A stretch of DNA of 64,000 bases from Nemophila menziesii (Eukaryota > Streptophyta > Magnoliopsida > Boraginales > Hydrophyllaceae): contig JARWIR010000010.1 in NCBI GenBank assembly GCA_029959085.1, positions 11,863,001-11,927,000 of the forward strand, in the 5' to 3' direction. The notes under the pieces were generated by a model. The model saw nothing but the letters and a program-made list of their open reading frames with translations. It did not search any database and was not told the DNA's origin. This document shows positions 25,760 through 39,530 of this stretch, one piece after another (within the stretch, counting starts at the first letter, position 1; each line of letters starts with the position of its first letter). The translations under genes and the position numbers were made by a program.

Positions 25760-27905
25760 ATCCATATATCTTGATGTAGATTATACTTCACCGTCCTGAG
25801 AAAAAACATAACTTTAAGTGCTTGAATTCAAACCTTTAGTGGATGAATAAAAAGAGAGCTACAACACGCATATAAACGTAAGAGAACAAAGCAAGGAATT
25901 ATCTAGTGATAAAATGGATGATTAAACTTACCTTCACTAATTTTTCCAATATTTGAAAAACTCAATTCCCTTGCCATCACTTCATCTTGACAGCTGCAAA
26001 TAATGTTTTATATTATTCACACGTTAAAATATTTACTAAAATTTTAACACTACTCTAAGATAGGATACCTAGTTCATGACTAGACTTGATAAACTAGTCT
26101 TAGATGGAATTCAACCAGGTGAACAACTAGACCCACATTTACTTAGAATAATATCTAAAAGCATACAACAAATTAATGATTGTTTCTTCTCATTACTCTT
26201 CAATGGAAAATAAAGGATTATTCTAAAATGGCAACTCATTAATCATATTCTCAAAGATCGATAAACATTGTGGTTGTGGTGGTTATATTTTGCTATTATA
26301 TTCGTTATAATCCCATCATTAGATGAGTTGTAATTGTTGCAACATCATTTATTAATTCTAACTCTTACAACTCTGTGGTTTATTCTATTATATACCAATT
26401 TATTAGATAAATAAGGTAAAGATTCTTCTAAAAATTGATAGGCCACGTACATGTAAGAATCTACAAAAGGTTTAGGTGTTTGAAGTGAACTTAAAAAAAT
26501 AAATGAAAAAAACATTCTTCTAATAAAGTTAATTTTTTATCAATTGCCTAAATAAAAATAGGTAGCCTCCTAGACATTCCAACATAGGCATGTCTAGACC
26601 ATTTTTCAAGGAAAAATATACATACTTTTACCAAGAAAACAACATTTATTATGTTAACTGAAAGAATTATCCTAAGCTAAACGTTTATCTCAGATTAAAC
26701 ATGGTATTAAACTTATTTAGATGTAACCTAAACGATATTACTCAGAATTTAAATCACGTAAATAAGTTTGGTTAGTATGCATAAAACTACAAAATGGAGT
26801 AGAATATATTTATATAGTCAAATGAAGTTTATTTATTGGCATGTAAATCTTACCATGTTAATCGTACAGTCTTCATGGTGGATTGAAATGGCATGACCAA
26901 CAATCTTATCCATTCGTTGTTTCGTTATGCTCCCCATTGATGAAGATTACCTACCATTGAAGGAAAAAGAGAAAACTATTAAGCCCACTATCCATATCTT
27001 TATTCAAATTAACCAAAATTTTAATTATACAATAATCTAAATTTAAATGTCAATTAAGATAAACCTAAGAAAAGTTTCACCCAATAGTTATTATTGGCAC
27101 CCAACACTTCTTATTGAATTCGGATATCTTATTTGTAAAACAGTTCTAAATAAACCTTAAATAATACAAGATTTTGCTAATAATATAATTATCATGGAAT
27201 CTAAGAGCCCGTTTGGGATTGATTATTTTGGAGTTAAAAGTGTTTTTTGATTAGAATTACAATATTTGTAAAAAATATAAAAAAATATTTTGACATCTAA
27301 AATCACTTTAAATGATTATTTTAATAATCACTAATCTAGTGTTTTTCCTAATTTTAAGAGTCTAAAATATTGTTATGGATCTAAAATCACTTAAAAGCAA
27401 TCACAAACGGGCACTAATTATATGTACTTGATATTTTCAAGAGCTCACGTAAAAGTATGACTACCATTTAACAAAATACAATACAATAAATCTGACATCT
27501 ACGGATTCAATGCGTTTTTCCCCTTTGGGCGTGACAAGTGACAAAAATGAAGCCTATATGTGGCTAACAGTTGTGGCATTTGATAGATTGATACAATTAT
27601 AATGAAATTTTTATGACATTTAATATAATTTGATATAATAGACTAAGTTAGAATTCATAAAAATATAAGAAACTCACAAATTTACTAACCTGGATATATG
27701 GTAAATAAATGTAGAAAAACGGATGGCTTAAAATTCTGCATTCTTGTCTGGTGTTTCAAATTGATTCAATGAATCAACATTCAAAGTTAGTACGAATTTG
27801 TGGAGATTTAAAGAAGTAGAATGGAGGGATTAAATGAAGAGAGGAACTAGTTAATTGCAATGAAGTTTGGTATTTGGGATCAGATGGTACAGAGAAATTT
27901 TGCGG
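25760..27905 (-). pseudogene. Spliced gene-like structure in block B''
   Basis: Same exons as B': ATG exon 26937-26854 (28 codons, open, ending EDCTINM), 8-nt exon 26154-26147 and exon 25993-25932 (open, CQDEVMAREL). The donor after the 8-nt exon has changed from GT to CT, so this copy could not splice that exon normally. The leader donor CAG/GTTAGT is kept near 27690. A MITE sits in the presumed first intron at 27205-27414. Confidence 0.3.
27205..27414. mobile_element. Tourist-like (PIF/Harbinger) MITE, 210 bp
   Basis: Ends GAGCCCGTTTGGGATTG and, inverted, GTGCCCGTTTGTGATTG (15 of 17 identical). It is flanked by TAA on both sides (27202-27204 and 27415-27417), the 3-bp target duplication typical of PIF/Harbinger MITEs. 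The empty site gaatctaattatatg is present in B' near 19040, in B near 8508 and in B''' near 33858. No ORF. Confidence 0.85.
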
Positions 27906-28179
27906 CGCCGGGGGCAATGGTGTTAGGGTAGATTTGATGGGTAATTAGGTTTTATTTTAAGCATGTGAGTTGGGCTTTTACAATACGGATTGGGCTTTAA
28001 TCTTATTTTTAAAGCTAAATTTATTTATAAGAAATAATTAAATATTTAGGCCTAAAATGCCACAATTCATCTTGAACTATAGGGAAATAATCTTTGTTTC
28101 ATAAATTTAGATCAATACAAATTTTTTTACTAAAATATTTTATTTAAAAATAATTTTATTATAAATATATATTAATTAA

Positions 28180-28370
28180 CATTCTCTATATTTTTAATTT
28201 GCAGCTGCTAGTCAACTAGATAATTTTTTTTACTTAGGCGAGCTTTTTTCTTTTTTACAATTATTCAGATAAAAATATATCATTGTTACTTTTTTATTTT
28301 TTCTTTAAATTTTTTTCAACAATGGCTCAATTATAATTTTTCGTCAGAGCTAAAAAAACTAAAAAATTCC
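28180..28370 (+). repeat. Block-junction repeat, copy 4
   Basis: Junction repeat at the start of block A'', closest to copies 1 and 3. Confidence 0.7.
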
Positions 28371-28843
28371 CAAAAGACTCTAAATTTGATCCCTAAATAT
28401 TCTTACTATTGATCCAGCACTTTCCACAAACGCCTCCTCTTTCGTTAACGTATTTTATCTACTTACCTCCACTCTTTCGGACCCATTTCTACCATCAATT
28501 CCTTTAGGTATTTTGTCACAATTTTTTCGTAAAAACTAGTATTTTTCTTTATTATGGTTTCTATTATGTTGTTTAGATGGTTAAATTATGTAGTTACATA
28601 ATATATGTAGTTATATATGATTTTTTATCTATAATATTAGATATTTTTTTGGATTATGAAAAAAAGTTGGAGTTTGATAATGGGAGATTTAATATAGGAG
28701 TAAGACTTATGAAATATTATATTGCTTTATCTATGAAATATGAGATTGAATATCAATATGATTTACACAATTTATTCATTAAATTATTATAGCTATCAAA
28801 ATCTTTTAGTTTACGACGCAATCAAGTCCAAATAGAAGTCCAT

Positions 28844-30385
28844 ATGGATAAAGTGTTGATTAAGTCAAGAAACAAGGTTACTCTAGCTTTTGTTAAGGGT
28901 GTTAAGAGTTTCGTTGAAATTATATCTTAGCACATGGATATTTCTAATTCAATTCAATATCCATGTAATTGATGCACAAATTTACTAGGAAAAATATTCT
29001 AGAGGCTAATATGAATATTGAGAAATGGGTTTTAAGCAACATATGAAATTTAAAATTTGTATGGAGAAATAAACCCGTTCCAATCAAATGTTATTCCTAG
29101 TTATGTATATGAGGAAATGATAAATGTGATAGATGATTTGAGTGGCATTGTTAATGAAGCGTATACTAAAATTGTAGACAAGAATATTCCATGACGATAC
29201 AGTTTTTGGTGGAATAATCATGATGTGTTTGATGTATCTGATCGAGCATTATTTGAATAAGTTAAAGGAGTAACTACGTAATGTGTAAAAGGCACAAGGT
29301 TCGATTGACGAGGGTTATGTTGTGGAAGAGATCTTGACTTTCACATCACATTATATCAATAAGGAAAAAAAAGTGTAATCATCCTCATAGATATGCGGAT
29401 CTAGTACCAGGAACCAAGAGATATATTGACTTTCAGAAGTTAATGTCACCCAAATTTAAAATATTGTTTCGTTTATCTTCCCCCAAATAGATCAAGCTAG
29501 GATTGTTTTTTACTATGTTCTTTGTCACTTTCTTATTCTATATAATTTTGCAACTCAAATATTTTGTATTCTAGGGACCATAAGTCAGTTATAATTACAG
29601 ATGGACATGTGGATGTGGAAAGAATTCATCAAACTAGATTTTACAATTCGTTATTGATAAATGTATACTATAATTCAAAATCAAAATACTAATAGAGAAA
29701 GTATAACTCAATAGATTTTCCATTATTAGGTATTTAACATGAAGCTAGCATGCCATCCAGTATTAACCAAATAATTTTTGTATGTGGCTAAGTGTTCCAA
29801 TTGTACAATTTCGAAATATGATCTATGTGTTGTTAATGGGGTGTACTTGGTTTGGCGTTAGAAAGGTGATAAATGTCTCATTGCGGATTACGGGTTTTGT
29901 TGTTTTGGCGAAGGAGTTTCTTGGTATAGTGAATTGGTTAAAGTATTCGAGGTGGACTTCTTAAAAACATATTCGGTAATGGTATTCGAGTGAGAATGCT
30001 ATAACACCAAGAAAGGAAGAACACGGAATGAGCACAGTTTAACCAAAATCGATAATAATTCGTATTGGTACAAAGATGAGTCATAAATTTTAGAAAATCA
30101 AGCAAATAACATGTTATACATTGTTGATCTAGTGGACACTAAGGGATCGCGACGCACTTTAAAGTGATTTGGAAAGTGAGCGATTGTCATTGTTGGAGTG
30201 TGGATGTTTAGGGTTCTGTGTCGATAGTTTATACATTTGAGTCGATACCTTTTGTCAATGATACAACAGACATAGCTGATTACGCATTAATAACATTTGA
30301 GTACACCGATGTCGATGAACTGATAGTAGAGCATGATATAACTATTTTAGAAGATGATGAAGAGTCCGACGATACTTAAAAAAAG
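28844..30385 (+). pseudogene. CACTA transposase relic, block A'' copy
   Basis: Third copy. The MDKVLI start is at 28844 and the DUF4216-like part at about 29785-30130. About 100 nt that in the other copies include the YDEIQ segment and the start of the intron are deleted near 29497. The upstream in-frame stretch 28577-28792 is open only in this copy because one stop codon changed (gctttat instead of gcttaat), which does not make it a gene. Confidence 0.7.
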
Positions 30386-32379
30386 TCTGCAGATGAGCTG
30401 ATATCCATCAAGCGATGCATATAAATAGTAATGATGTGATTATTGCAGATGAAAAGGAAAGGATATGAGACAGACTAGTAGTATTAGTTGATGGATTTTA
30501 TTTTTTATATCAAAATAACTTATATGTGTTCATAACTAGATTTTTATATTTTTGTTGAGAATTGTAGAATTATTATACTTATAGAGTACTTTGGGTTTAT
30601 CATGTCTGTTTACGAACAATTGTAAATGAATAAAACTAAGAGTTGCATTCAATGTTTTTCGGGAAAACCAATGAATTTATTGCTTCTCGTTAGAAGGGTT
30701 CTTGAAATGACTTCTTTACTATTCAACCTAAGGTGTATTTGTATCTATGGTTACTCAAGTGTATCATTGCATGTCAAGAGTGGACATATTGGCTTATGTG
30801 GGCCCAATAAACCATTTCCCCTTGGGGCCACCATCGGAAGCAACTTTCATGACGTAAACACTTTTCTATTAATTTATGGCAAGAAATGCAAATAATAAGA
30901 TGGAATCGACTCTAGTAGAGAATCTAAAAACCTTTGGCGGAGAGTAAGAACAACAAAAAGGAGCTTTCCTAAATGACAGGTGGGGAACCCTCATTGTGTA
31001 CTACCTAACCGATTATCTTAGTGTATAACAGGAGTTTATTAAGTGCAAACGGGGACCAGAAGAGATATTAATAGTACAAAAGTTATTCTACTATATCACT
31101 GTTAATATTAATAAAGTAGTAGAATTGATACTGCAATATCTGGTCCTTGATTACTTAAAAAAATCTCTCATGTCCCAATTATTATTAAAGCCTTCTATAT
31201 ACTTTGTATTTTTGTTTTGCACATGCACGAGCTTTCTAAGTTATAAATCATAGCTACTTGTTTGAGATTTGTAAGTCAGACATCAAAGTTACTGTGTTAA
31301 GCAAATTGATTGTTGTAAGACAGATTAAAAAAGTTTCTCATTCAGTTTTCAATAGATACCTTAGTTTAAAGTGGGATAGCAGTAAAATATATTATATTCC
31401 CAAAGATGGAAGAAATCAAAATAGTATCAATTTCAACAAAAATCCACATATCAAAAAAGATTTCAATATGAGTCAAGCGATGATTAGGTAATCCCTTGTG
31501 ATACATTCAAAAAGTAGGTTGAAAGATAGAAAAATTAATTTATCACTGTGAAACTATTGCCAAATCTCTTCGACCGAATGTGATAAAGACTCTATAAAGC
31601 AACGATCCCATCTGTATTCATGTTCTTCTGATTAAAATTTTTCATACCATACTAATCCTGAGGAGATTTACAAAACTGAATGATTTTAAGGCTGATTAAA
31701 AAAGCTGAAATAGAATAGATTATTTATGACTAAATTTATATTTTCTGAAATGAAGAATATTAGACGAGGTCGAGATTTAGAGCTTTATGTTATAACAAAG
31801 TGACTTCTATATCTTTAGTATGCAAGATCGTGTCAAGGAAGTAGTACAAGTCTCTATTGATGGTATATCAACTCAGGCAACTAAGAATAAGACCAAGGAT
31901 GAATCTATTAGTGGAAAATATACAAGGTCACACGTACCATCAACAACAAACTATGCTACCTAAACTAGAGTATTGGTTTTTAAGTTTTAAAATAAAATAC
32001 TACCATAACTTAAAATAAAGTACACCATCAATAAATGATACTTCTGGAAAAAAAAACCTCATTAACGTATTGCTATATTAAAAACTAAACCAAAAATATA
32101 GAGACATATATATATATATACAATCAAATTCATAAGAAATGTAAGAGGAACGAGGAACTCCATGTATATAATAGAAATAAGAAATGAAAGTCAAAGAGCA
32201 AAGATAACCAGAAAGGACATAACTTAGAAAACGACCTAAATATATTAATCTATGGAGCTTGTGTGAAATTTCAGTAGTGAAGTTGCATTTTTATATTAAG
32301 TCGAATAATATTAAATAAATTACATACCACTCAGTTATCTTTAATTTTTAATATAATACATGTGTAACCTTACCACTAG

Positions 32380-34390
32380 AGAAACTATTAATCTAACACA
32401 CCATATTCTTTCATCATCCATATGTCTTGATGTACATTATACTTGACCCCTGAGAAAAAACATAAGTTTGAGTGCTAGAATTCAAAACCTTTAGTGGATG
32501 AATAAAAAGGGAGCTACAACGCGCATATAAACATAAGAGAACAAAGCAACAAATTATCTAATGATAAAATGGAGATGAAACTTACCTTCACTAATTTTTC
32601 AAATATTTTATAAACTCAAATCCTTTGCCATCACTTCAACTTGATAGCTGCAAATAATGTTTTATATTATTCAAACATTAAAATACTCTAAGATATGTTA
32701 CCTAATTCATGACTAGACTAGATAAACAAGTCTTAGATGGAATTTAACCACGTGAACAACTAGACCTACATTTACTTACGAGAGTATCTAAAAGCATACA
32801 ACAAAATAATGATTGTTTCTTCTCATTACTCTTTAATGGAAAATAAAAGATTATTCTATAATGGCAACTCGTTAATAATATTCTCAAAGATCGATAAACA
32901 TTGTGGTTGTGGTGGTTATATTTTGCTATTATATTTGTTATAATCCCATGATTAGAGGAGTTGTAACTGTTACAACATTATTTTTTAATTCAAACTCTGT
33001 GGTTTATTCTATTCTATACCAATTTATTAGATAAATAAGGTAAAGAGTCTTCTAAAAAATGATAGGTCACGTATATGTAAGCATCTACAAAAGGTTCAGG
33101 TGTTTGAAATGAACTTAAAAAATTTAATGAATAAAACATTCTTTTAATAAAGTTAAATTGTTATCAATTGCCTAAATAAAAATGGACAACCTCAATGACA
33201 TTCCAACATAGGCATGTCTAGGCCATTTTTCAAGAAAAATATACATACTTTTACCAAGAAAACACCATTTATCTTGTTAACTGAAAAAAATTATCTTGAA
33301 AAGAAAAATGTATCTCAGATTAAACATGGTATTAAACTTATTTAAACAAGTTTGGTTAGTATGCATAAACCTACAAAATGGAGTAGCATACATATATTTA
33401 CAGTCAAATGAAGTTTATATATTGGCATGTAAATCTTACCATGATAATCACAAACTCTTCATGGTGGATTGAAATGTCATGACCAACAATCTTATCCATT
33501 CTTTGTTTCGTTATGCTCCCCATTGATGAAGATTACCTACCATTGAAGGAAAAAATAGAAACAATTAAGCCCACTATCCATATCTTTATTCAAATTAACA
33601 AAAAATTAAATTATACAATAACCCAGATTTAAATGCCAATAAAGATAAACCTAAGGAAAATTTCACCCAACAGTTATTATTGTCACCCAACACTTCTTAT
33701 TGATGAAATCGAGAGAGGGTAATATGAATCAATCTAGAACAGATAATTGGGTTGGATGAATTAGACTATATCTCTTGACTTCAGACATCTTATTGGTAAA
33801 ACAATTCTAAATAAACCTTATATAATACAAGATTATGCTAATAATATAATTATCATGGAATCTAATTATATGTACTTAACATTTTGCAAGAGCTTGCGTA
33901 AAAGTATGACTACCATTTAACCAAATACAATACAATAAATTTGAGATCTACAGATTCAATGCGTTTTTCCCCTTTGGGTGTGACAATAATTAACTATTAA
34001 TTGTGGCCTACACTAGATAGTGACAAAAATGAGGCCTATATGTGGCTAACAATTGTGGCCTATGTTAGATTGATACGATTATAATGAAATTCTTATGACA
34101 TTTCATATAATTTGATATAATAGACTAAGTTAGAGTTCATAAAAATATAAGAAACTCGCAAATTTACTAACCTGGATATATGGTAAACAAATGTAGGAAA
34201 ACAACTGGCTTAAATTCTGCATTCTTGTCTGGTGTTTCAAATTGATTCAATAAATCAACATTTAAAGTTAGTACGGATTTGTGGATATTTAAAGAAGTAG
34301 AATGGAGGGATTAAATGAAGAGAGGAACTGGTTAATTGCAATGAAGTTTGGTATTTGGGATCAGTTGGTACAGAGAAAATTTTGCGGCGC
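32380..34390 (-). pseudogene. Spliced gene-like structure in block B'''
   Basis: ATG exon 33523-33440 is fully open and ends EEFVIIM. Exon 32647-32586 contains a stop (TAA after DLSL), like its block B relative. The leader donor is intact near 34170, unlike in B. So this copy has a sound 5' end and a broken third exon. Confidence 0.3.
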
Positions 34391-34702
34391 CCGGATGGTG
34401 TTATACAACTATAGTAGTATACAATAATGAGGATTGTTTCTTATTTAGGGTAGATTTGATGGGTTATTAGGTTTTATATTAAACATGTGAGTTGGGCTTT
34501 AAAAATATGGATTGGTCTTTTATTTTATTTTTAAAACTAAAATAATTTATAAGAAATAATTATATATTTAGGCCTAAAATGCCACAATTCTTCTTGGACT
34601 ATAGGGAAATAATCTTTGTTTCCTAAATTTAGATCAATACAAAATTTTTTTATTAAATTTTTTTTATTAAAAAATAATTTAATTATAAATATATATTAAT
34701 TA

Positions 34703-34895
34703 ACATTCTCTATATTTTTAATTTGCGGCTGTTGGTCAACTAGATAATTTTTTTTTATTTAGGCGAGCTTTTTTCTTTTTTACAATTATTCAGATAAAAA
34801 TATATCATTGTGACTTTTTGATTTTTTCTTTAAAATTTTTTCATCTATGGCTCCATTATAATTTTTCGTCATAGATAAAAAAACAAAAAATCCAA
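34703..34895 (+). repeat. Block-junction repeat, copy 5
   Basis: Junction repeat at the start of block C', with the C-type variant (tttgcggctgttgg) seen at 9318. Confidence 0.7.
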
Positions 34896-35099
34896 AAAAA
34901 AAATCACCTTGATATATTTTTGCTGAAGTTTACTAACCAGCCGTGGTGGTGAAAAAAATAATTTTTTTTTGTTATATTACTCATTTTATAAGTTATTTTA
35001 GTAAAAATGCTTATAATGGAAAGAATTGATGGTTTAGCGTAATTATAAAAGGACACTGGAGGTCTGAATGTAGAATTATCCCATTATAAATAGAAAGTC

Positions 35100-35990
35100 C
35101 AGTGCATGCATCAGGTTTACAATTTGTTATTGATTGGTCACCTAGGCGGCTACTTTGTTTATGTTTTGAGAAATAGAGGAGGACAATAAATTATCACCTA
35201 CTAAGGGAGTAAATTTTCTTAACTATATTACAAGTTGTCCTTTACAAGTCATTTGCACAATCATTTTTGTATAAAAAATCTACATTTTTGGAAAGTTCTT
35301 CCATGAAGAAAAACATTCGTGAACCCTAAGGTTGATGTCTCTTGAGGCATGTGAGCTACATAACTACATGTGTGTCATCCCTCAAAAAAATCCTTGTAAA
35401 TCATTTAATACAAAATCATCACTTAATTTTTCAGTTGCACTATTAAAAGCAATTTCAATATTAAATTAAGCAGATCTTGGATTTTGTTTTAAACTGAGTT
35501 ACCCTTTTTATTGTATATACCTTGGGTGTTTATTGGTTCCAAATTTTATAGGGTGACCCTTATAGCCTCATACTTTATATTTGCATTATAGAATTCATCA
35601 CATGCTATAGATTCTCTATAAACTTTTTTAATAGGGATAAGGTTTGAGTTTTCATATAATATTTCATTTTTTGCCTTCCATATGTGCGAACACATCATGC
35701 TGCTTTCTCTACTACAGGGATACGTCTATCCTTTTCTTTATTAGTTTATGATTTTATTATTTTAAAATATCATTCTTCTATTTGAATTATCCTTTCCTTA
35801 GGTATTTTAATCCTCATAAGAGTTGTATACCATGTATATGTGGCCCAATTGCATTCGAACAACATATGTTTAGTAGTTTTAGATAAAGTATGCATAACTT
35901 GCATAGATTATTTAGGTTGTGTCTATTATATATGTTATGGTTGTAATATGTTTAATTATTATTTTTTAGTCAACATACGCTACATATAGG
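35100..35990 (-). mobile_element. LINE 3' end relic, block C' copy
   Basis: Copy of 9690-10600, with the LFECNWAT signature near 35850 on the minus strand. Confidence 0.5.
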
Positions 35991-36489
35991 TAAATTATAG
36001 TCAAGTGATTATAAGAGATATTGAGGGCTGTTTAATTTAAAGAGTAAAATATGTTTATAGTTTCATTATATTCTAAAAGAGGTTAAAATAATTATGAACA
36101 AGGGTTAGAGTTAAAAATTACAATCTAAGTCAGTTTTCCAACTTAACGTGAAAGGAAAAATGAGTTTCTTAGTTTGGATCTGCCAAGAGGTTCATGCACC
36201 TTTGACAATCAAGGTGTTTAAGTAGTTAATAACCAATCATATGTCATGTTTGATTTGTGTTTTTGGAACTATTTTTAGAATCCAAAATTCATATATTATT
36301 GTACGAAAATTTAAACATAATTTTTTTTGTTAAAGACCATGAGGTAGCACTCCTAAATCTTGGAAATATTGGTCATGTGGCATCTTTCTATCCAAAAGGG
36401 ATAATTATAGATATGTTGGAAGTCTAATATATTAAAGGGTGAACTAATATAGGCTAGTGATCAAGCATTACTTTGCAAGATTGAAGACA

Positions 36490-37825
36490 TAAATACTAAG
36501 AAAGTTCTCTATATGTCTTTAGTATGTTCTCACATTCCACCAACTAGTCAAAGACTGAAATTATGGGATACACTGAGAGACTGGGAAAGTATAGCTAACA
36601 ACAATACTTGTTGCATTTAAGGATATTTTAATGAAGTTATGGAGTTAAAATATATACGCCATGAACCATATCTAGTTGTTCATACCAAAAATATGAATGA
36701 GTGTGTAAATGATTTACATCTTACAAATATACAAGGAACAAGTCCTTACTATGTTTGGACAAAGTATGTATGAGAGAAAGAAATGTGAACCATAAAAATT
36801 GAGTTAATAGAAAGTTGATTTCTCAATTCCCATACAACAAGGTAATATTAACACACCAGGACTATTAGATTATCATAGTCTTATTCTAGATATGCCAATA
36901 AGGAAAACAATTAAGTTCATATCTCCATTCCAATTTTATGATTCCTAGAACAACCAGGAAACGTTTGACGATATTGTTAAGAAAATATGGACCAGAAATG
37001 TCAAGGGAAATCACATATTTCAGGAGGCACAATAGTTCAAGTTTTTAAAAGTAAACTGAAGTTATTAACAAAGAGTATCTACAAAATACTTTAGCTAATA
37101 TTACCAATCTAAGGGACAAAATTAAAGTAGTTCAACTATGCAGACATAAATGAGATACAAGCAAGGAACAACTCAAAAATTAAAATGAATTGGCTAAATA
37201 ATTATCAAAGAAGCTTCTTAATGAGGGCTCATTGTTGAAACAACAGTCTAGATACCAGTTTCTTGATGGAGGAAAGGAGAATACTAAGTATTTCCACCAT
37301 ACCATGCAAAATATAAGATTATAAAGTACCTCTATGAAAATAATGGATGATGAGGGGAAAATTATTACTAAAGAAGAAGATATGGCTAACGTACATCAAA
37401 CAATCAAAAACCTTATAAGGGGTCTTGATTGATGAGATATGCCAGAAGAAACTTAATAAAGAGTAGATAAATCAACTTACTAATACAATATCAGATAAGG
37501 AAATAAATTATGCATTATGGAGTATTATAACAAGTAAAAGCCATAAGCTAGATGGATTTACCTCATGATTTTTAAAACTATCTTGGAGTATAGTGGAGAC
37601 TAATATTATCAACACTATGAAAAATACCTAATATGCTCAGAGAAAACAATTAAACAAATATAAATTTGGTTCCCAAGACTCAAAATCTAACAATTGTCAA
37701 AAGCTACAAACCAATTGTCTGTTGCGACTTAATCTACAATATAATAGATAATGTTATAATTTAAATTATTGAAGAATATATTAAGCTAAACTTTAAGATA
37801 TTTGAAACTTAAAGATAACTGGTTA
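36490..37825 (+). pseudogene. L1-type LINE relic, block C' copy
   Basis: Copy of 11105-12440 at +25,384, with the same decayed endonuclease and RT motifs. Minor differences include ISDKEINYALWSI and SHKLDGF. The decay predates the duplication, since most stops are shared. Confidence 0.7.
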
Positions 37826-38371
37826 AAACTTCATATAATAAATGATTATAACTCTCTTAATTGGAAATCTGTTATCAAATCTTTAAGGGTCATGAAGTAT
37901 CTACATAAAAATATATCTTGCATAAGAATGTGAATGTAGACAACCTCATATTTTATTAATATCAAAGGTATCCCACATGTTTTAGGATTTAAGAGGGACC
38001 TCCTTCCAATATATGTTACTTAAATGTATGAAATACTTACACAAATTATGCTTAAAGGGGCCAAAACAAAAAGAATTTTGAATTACATTTATGGGTGTTG
38101 CACTAATATATTGAAGAAAATTATATATACCATTATGAAAATTCCTGAAAAACATCTTCGTATGAGGTAATTGGGAGTAAGTCTTCAAACAAACCGAACC
38201 AAAGTTTAGCTATTTGGGATTATTTTGGTAATATTTTAGTGAGTTTGAGTTTGAGTTTTGTTCAAACAATCCTTGTTATTTAAGTTTAGGCTTGATTCAT
38301 TAATTTTTTTTAAACATGAGTTCGGCTTGATTTGGTTCTTAAAGATCCTTTAAGGATTGTTTATGTTTCTA

Positions 38372-38415
<44 letters not shown>

Positions 38416-38589
38416 TATTGGGATAAGTAATGTGATATAAAATTAAGCCACGTAAAATTAATATATAACACATTACATAATTTGATTTGAAGAAAAAAAA
38501 TATATTAGATATTGAATATTTTAGATATGATTAGTTACATATGAAAAAGAGGTGATGGGGAAGAAAACTAAAAAAATTAGGGTTTTATT

Positions 38590-39505
38590 TTGAAAATATG
38601 TAGGTTGGGCTTTAACATTATGTGTTGGGCTTCTATTTTTGTTTTCTTGGAAGAGTTTTTTTTTAAAGCATAAATTATATAAATAGAAAGCCTAATTACC
38701 TACAGCGGACTATTTTGAAAACTTTCCAGAAAAAGAGAACACAAAATGACCACCTATGGGAGTATATGGGCTTAACTAGATTACAAGTTGTCTCTATAAG
38801 TAACTTATAATAATTTAGTGTACAGAATTTACATTTTTGAAAAATTCTTGATTGAAAAATTACATTCCTAAACCCTAAGTTTTTTGTCTCCAGTGGTGTA
38901 TGAGCTACATAATTTTATATGTGTCTTCCTATAAAAAAAAATCCTTATTAGTTAATATACAAGCATCACTTTATTTTAGTTGCACAATTAATAGTAGCAT
39001 CAATATTAAATTTAAGCATTTTTCAGCTTTTGTTTTTAACCGAGTTACCTTTTTTTATTGTATATACCTTTGGTATTTATTCTTTCCACATTTTTAGAGG
39101 TAACCCTTATAACCTCATGTTTTATATTTGCAATATATAATTAATTACATGTTATAGATGCTCTTTGAGTTTTTTTCATAAGGTCATTGTTAAAACTTTA
39201 TAAAACTTTTCATTTTTGGCCTTCCATATATGGAAAACACATCATGGCTACCTTCTATACTATGGGGATTTGACTATCCTTTTCTTTATTAGTTTTTGTG
39301 TTTATTAGTTCAAGCAACCATTCTTACATTAATTAATCTTTCATTAGATATGTTAATCCCCTTAAGAGTTGTATACCATGTACTCCTAGCCAAGTTAAAT
39401 TCAAACACCATAAGTTTAGTACTTTCAGTAAAAGGTATTTCATAACTTACATAGATTATTAGGTTGTATCTATCACATAAGTTTTTGTTGTAATATGCTT
39501 AATTA
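38590..39505 (-). mobile_element. Second LINE 3' end relic, block C' copy
   Basis: Copy of 13190-14085 that keeps about 10 nt lost there, so KLMVFEFNLARSTWYTT can be read on the minus strand near 39420-39370. This supports the zf-RVT assignment. Confidence 0.55.
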
Positions 39506-39530
39506 TTATTTTTTAATCAACATAGGCTGC

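Larger units (their letters stand above)
22301..30605 (+). repeat. Tandem segmental duplication D'B''A'', copy 2 (8.2 kb)
   Basis: Direct neighbour of copy 1 in the same orientation. B'' carries a 210-bp MITE (27205-27414) that is missing from B', and lost about 35 nt between gtgaca repeats near 27535. Its A'' part is shared with the right-hand 11.3-kb duplication, so the two duplication systems overlap there. Confidence 0.83.
28180..39530 (+). repeat. Segmental duplication A''B'''C', copy 2 (11.3 kb)
   Basis: Second copy of the 2773-14088 block, in the same orientation. Block A'' (28180-30605) lacks about 100 nt around 29500 that copy 1 keeps. Copy 2 has a longer TA run at about 38370-38410 than copy 1 at about 12990. 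Its right edge meets the start of the LTR at 39531. Confidence 0.85.

Noticed and set aside
28577..28792. Plus-strand 71-codon frame upstream of the CACTA relic
   Set aside because: It is open only in A'' through a single base change; the same stretch has a stop in A and A'. It has no start context or domain.
38371..38411. TA-rich run considered as an origin or matrix attachment element
   Set aside because: It is a simple TA microsatellite that varies in length between the two block copies; nothing else supports a function.
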